This document shows positions 15,483 through 18,001 of a DNA stretch of 18,001 nt, piece by piece. A program made the translations under genes and the position numbers. The notes under the pieces are model-generated. The model saw only the letters and a list, made by a program, of their open reading frames with translations, had not been told where the DNA came from and did no database searches. Source of the stretch: JAYRWD01 sp041918255 (GTDB lineage Bacteria; Patescibacteriota; Dojkabacteria; B142; WJKM01); contig JAYRWD010000057.1 in assembly GCA_041918255.1 (NCBI GenBank), forward strand, positions 1 to 18,001. Direction: 5' to 3'. The stretch's first letter is position 1, and each line of letters opens with the position of its first letter.

Positions 15483-16370
15483 CTACTTGAGATAAAGTAA
15501 AATTGCCACGAAAATCATGCCAACTCCCAGCCAAATTTGTTTTGATTGATCCTCTTTATACTTAAAGTGGCTGAATAAAAATGCCGCTGGTATTGAAAGT
15601 GGTACCATAATGGATATTTGCGAGCCTTGCAAACTATAGATGATGAATGATTGTATGAAAAGGACAGGGGGTAAAATCCCAAGTAATATCTTGCCTTGTC
15701 TTTCGCGGAACATATTTGTTAGATCAATTATGGGGTTAACTTTATGGAACTTGAGTGTGTAGGATAACCAAATTAGTGTCCAGAATACTAGATCCGCTAC
15801 AAACCTCCCAGAAATAAAAGCCCAAAAGTCAGGTACTATCAAGGTGGCTTTTTTGAATAATACAAAAGAAAACCCAATGATAGTCGCAGCAAATGTAGCA
15901 TAGACTAATCCAATATCCCATTTTATTCTCTGATGCTGGCTTTTCTGAGGCCACATGATGCAGATTACTCCTGCAAAGGCTAATATTGCACCGACCGCCC
16001 TAAGCCATGTCATTGGTTCATGAAGAAAGATGACTAATAGCAAAATACTTATAATAAAATCGAGCCGGTTGAGTATTTGTACTTCGAAAAACTTTGAGAT
16101 TGTAAAAGCCTTTATGCTCAGGGAAAAACCAATGGCCGCAGTTAGGGTAACCCCAAACCACAAAATATAGAAAGTTGAGTTGCTTGGTAATTGAAATTTG
16201 TCGAAAAGTATCAACGCCAATATTCCCACAAAATGTCCAGCTAGATTCGGACCATGCAGGATAGTAAGGGGTGAGATACCCTTCTCTGCCAAGTGTTTGC
16301 GAATGGTATCCCAATACGGTAGGATTATGGTGGTGAGGGAAAAAATCAGAAAATAGAGTATTTGGAGCAT
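15483..16370 (-). CDS. EamA-family (drug/metabolite transporter superfamily) membrane protein
   Basis: A 295-residue protein with about ten membrane helices, the standard size and topology of EamA transporters made of two five-helix repeats. The first repeat ends with the characteristic FLHEPMTWLRAVGAILAFAGVIC (residues 115-137). The second ends with YKEDQSKQIWLGVGMIFVAILLYL (271-294), with the expected acidic residue before the last helix of each half. The family exports small metabolites such as amino acids or nucleosides, but the substrate cannot be inferred. The ATG at 16370 has no Shine-Dalgarno site. Its first codons and 13 bases of leader belong to a 27-bp sequence repeated exactly at 17964-17990. 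The stop is TAG. The GNAT-domain gene is divergent, 158 bases away. Confidence 0.88.
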   Translation of the reverse strand: MLQILYFLIFSLTTIILPYWDTIRKHLAEKGISPLTILHGPNLAGHFVGILALILFDKFQLPSNSTFYILWFGVTLTAAIGFSLSIKAFTISKFFEVQILNRLDFIISILLLVIFLHEPMTWLRAVGAILAFAGVICIMWPQKSQHQRIKWDIGLVYATFAATIIGFSFVLFKKATLIVPDFWAFISGRFVADLVFWTLIWLSYTLKFHKVNPIIDLTNMFRERQGKILLGILPPVLFIQSFIIYSLQGSQISIMVPLSIPAAFLFSHFKYKEDQSKQIWLGVGMIFVAILLYLK

Positions 16371-16383
16371 TTTAGGTTGAAAA
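16357..16383 (-). repeat. 27-bp direct repeat, copy 1 (EamA gene start)
   Basis: This copy covers the first codons of the EamA gene plus 13 bases of leader, beginning AGTATTTGGAGCATT on the plus strand. It is identical over 27 bases, in the same orientation, to 17964-17990. The two copies bracket the GNAT-domain gene. Confidence 0.9.
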
Positions 16384-16485
16384 ATTCACTTTATCTTAAT
16401 CATTGCTAAATAAGCTCAAGATTTATTAATATACAACATGGATAAATAATTGGCAAATCGAGTAGCCCATAATAAATATTTAAGA

Positions 16486-16491
16486 TATAAT
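16486..16491 (+). promoter_or_regulatory. Probable -10 box of the GNAT-domain gene
   Basis: A perfect TATAAT, with predicted transcription start about 30 bases before the ATG at 16529. No -35 box lies at the right distance (a TTGGCA at 16450 is too far), so the assignment is weak. Confidence 0.33.
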
Positions 16492-16528
16492 TAGTCTACT
16501 TTGGTATTTATGTATGTTATAGCTCGAT

Positions 16529-17947
16529 ATGCCAGAAAGTCTTAGGCTTTTTCCAATAAGAGATAACAGGACCTTTATAGGTTGTATAGGAACTCCTCCT
16601 CCTAATGATACTAGAATTCCGAAAACACGTACTGACAGAGAACCTCATGAAATTTCTTTCAACGATATGCCTCTTTCTGAAATTGTTGCTATCGATGGAG
16701 GTATACACATAAATAATCCCGTACTATTCCAGGAAATGCTTGGACTCTGGATACAGGTAAAACACCATAATTATATAACTTCAACATGGGAAAAATTATC
16801 AGACGACCAACAAGTTCAGGAATTGGTTAGCTTTGTTGAACGTCTTACAGATCCATCTAATACTCGCGTAATGCTCGCAAGAAATGAAACGGGACAACTA
16901 GTTGGAGCTCTAGAATACGTTGTCAGGCAGAGCGGATCTAATTTAACTGCCCCGACACCATCAAAGTTTAGAAACCTTCTTATACAAAATAATCTTCCTA
17001 CCATGCCGGATGGAAGAAATTTAATTGGGCTAAATTATCGTTACATCAGACCCGATTGCCAAAATCGAGGGATTGGCGAAGCATTTTATACTGAAATTAT
17101 CAAAATGTATAGTCCCCTCTATATGCTTTCATGGACAAGATCTCCGCCGCTTATAGCAGCAGCCATGGCTGCAACAGATGGTTATAAAGAAGGTCACTAC
17201 CAAACATATTTAGGAGGCGTACCGCTTGGTCCCTATCCTCCGAATAAAATTGTAGACGCTTTACTAGATGCTGGTGCAACATCTACCCCACCTCATGCTT
17301 CTATTCTCGATATGTTAGCCTGGGCTGACGCTGATCAGGAACCAAAGTTTTTGTCTGCTCAAAGACATGACCAGGTTGAGCTACCTCCTTCAGAGGTTGA
17401 GTGGCGTGATAGAAGACTCGCAATGCCTTATCTACTATTGACTCTGATGTCACGCCTCTACTGGCCCCCACTGCATCCATTGAAATTCCAAAAGGGGGAG
17501 GATCCAAGTGAAACAAAAGGATTATTATATCCACTAATAATTATTGACACTTCATCGTTTACTAGATGGGATACTGCCAATACTGCAATGCCTACCAAAT
17601 ACACTTTCTGTCTGGACTTTACAACCGTGTCTGATATACGAGAAGCAGCACTTAGATATTTACTAAAGGGTGTCCACCCAAACTTAACCCCAGTTCAACT
17701 AGATATTCTTGCAAACGAATTTACAACTTACATCTTGAGAAATAATCCCATAGATCCTGAATTGTTGGAAAAGTTAAGGGCATTTGATCCCTATACATAC
17801 GAATTCGCTTTCCCCGATTTTGGAAGACCCTTGTCTGAACTCTATTTAAGGATTTTGGGTCATGAAAAATACCAACCTGCTTCTGATGAGCCACGCGCCC
17901 TGTATCATTATATGCAATTGATCAAAATGGAGACTGACTCAGAATAA
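16529..17947 (+). CDS. GNAT-like acetyltransferase domain protein with large unrecognised C-terminal half
   Basis: A 472-residue soluble protein. A GNAT (Gcn5-related N-acetyltransferase) fold occupies roughly residues 50-230. RVMLARNETGQLVGALEYV gives strands 2-4, and the acetyl-CoA-binding motif A is LNYRYIRPDCQNRGIGEAFY, with the Q-x-x-G-x-G loop at 178-183 as QNRGIG. LSWTRSPPLIAAAMAATDGY fits the last part of the fold. The substrate is not inferable. Residues 235-472 match nothing I recognise. They are rich in Pro, Leu and aromatic residues and have no membrane segment, which suggests a second globular domain. The first 45 residues are Pro- and Arg-rich and probably extended. The ATG at 16529 has no Shine-Dalgarno site. 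The gene stands alone, divergent from EamA, between two 27-bp direct repeats, which suggests it moved or was duplicated as a unit. Confidence 0.7.
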   Translation: MPESLRLFPIRDNRTFIGCIGTPPPNDTRIPKTRTDREPHEISFNDMPLSEIVAIDGGIHINNPVLFQEMLGLWIQVKHHNYITSTWEKLSDDQQVQELVSFVERLTDPSNTRVMLARNETGQLVGALEYVVRQSGSNLTAPTPSKFRNLLIQNNLPTMPDGRNLIGLNYRYIRPDCQNRGIGEAFYTEIIKMYSPLYMLSWTRSPPLIAAAMAATDGYKEGHYQTYLGGVPLGPYPPNKIVDALLDAGATSTPPHASILDMLAWADADQEPKFLSAQRHDQVELPPSEVEWRDRRLAMPYLLLTLMSRLYWPPLHPLKFQKGEDPSETKGLLYPLIIIDTSSFTRWDTANTAMPTKYTFCLDFTTVSDIREAALRYLLKGVHPNLTPVQLDILANEFTTYILRNNPIDPELLEKLRAFDPYTYEFAFPDFGRPLSELYLRILGHEKYQPASDEPRALYHYMQLIKMETDSE

Positions 17948-17977
17948 CATCATGATGAAGTATAGTATTTGGAGCAT
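17939..17977 (-). pseudogene. Remnant of an EamA gene start
   Basis: Read on the minus strand, the second repeat copy provides an ATG and the codons MLQILYFIMMLF before a TGA inside the end of the GNAT gene. The intact EamA protein begins MLQILYFLIF, so seven residues agree. Leu, Tyr and Phe at 5-7 differ only at third codon positions, outside the identical 27 bases. This may be the stump of a duplicated gene start. The evidence is short and chance is possible. Confidence 0.3.
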
Positions 17978-17990
17978 TTTAGGTTGAAAA
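17964..17990 (-). repeat. 27-bp direct repeat, copy 2
   Basis: Identical to 16357-16383 and in the same orientation, 16 bases after the GNAT gene's stop. A ten-base palindrome, CATCATGATG (17948-17957), lies between the stop and the repeat. The window ends 11 bases later, so what follows this copy is unknown. Confidence 0.9.
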
Positions 17991-18001
17991 GATAATACCT
18001 A

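Overview
This AT-rich window (roughly 35% GC by eye) reads as the chromosome of a Candidate Phyla Radiation (Patescibacteria) bacterium. The grounds are a long SecA with an insertion in nucleotide-binding domain 1 and no C-terminal zinc finger, many single-pass surface proteins with FN3, 'GWNLIG', CAP, M23 or concanavalin-like domains, almost no Shine-Dalgarno sites, and very short 5' leaders. All three standard stop codons end clear genes, so the ordinary bacterial code applies. I see no tRNA, rRNA, CRISPR array or transposase.

Layout. 1-585: the C-terminal part of a class I fructose-1,6-bisphosphatase, broken by an in-frame TAG. 785-1183: a HIT hydrolase, convergent with secA (1194-4181, minus). 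4301-6187: a membrane-anchored FN3 surface protein ending in two GWNL repeats. It converges on a sortase-fold protein (minus, to 6224) that has lost every catalytic residue. 6983-7538: a gene-free region with two back-to-back sigma-70-type promoters around an inverted repeat. The rightward promoter has no convincing gene, only structured sequence, downstream. 7539-12980 (all minus): a probable cell-surface operon of CAP-domain protein, nine-helix membrane protein, M23 peptidase, small anchored protein and thpR. 13091-14602: gltX. 14659-16370 (minus): an anchored lectin-fold protein and an EamA transporter. 16529-17947: a GNAT-domain protein with a large unrecognised C-terminal half, lying between two perfect 27-bp direct repeats.

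How it fits together. secA supplies the general export motor that the many anchored or secreted proteins here would need. The M23 peptidase and CAP protein would act in the cell wall or on a neighbouring cell. gltX, secA, thpR and the HIT gene are housekeeping genes. The most interesting observations are a nine-G tract in the CAP gene placed so that slippage would remove the membrane anchor, the cysteine-free pseudo-sortase, the regulated-looking orphan promoter, and the repeat-flanked acetyltransferase-like gene.
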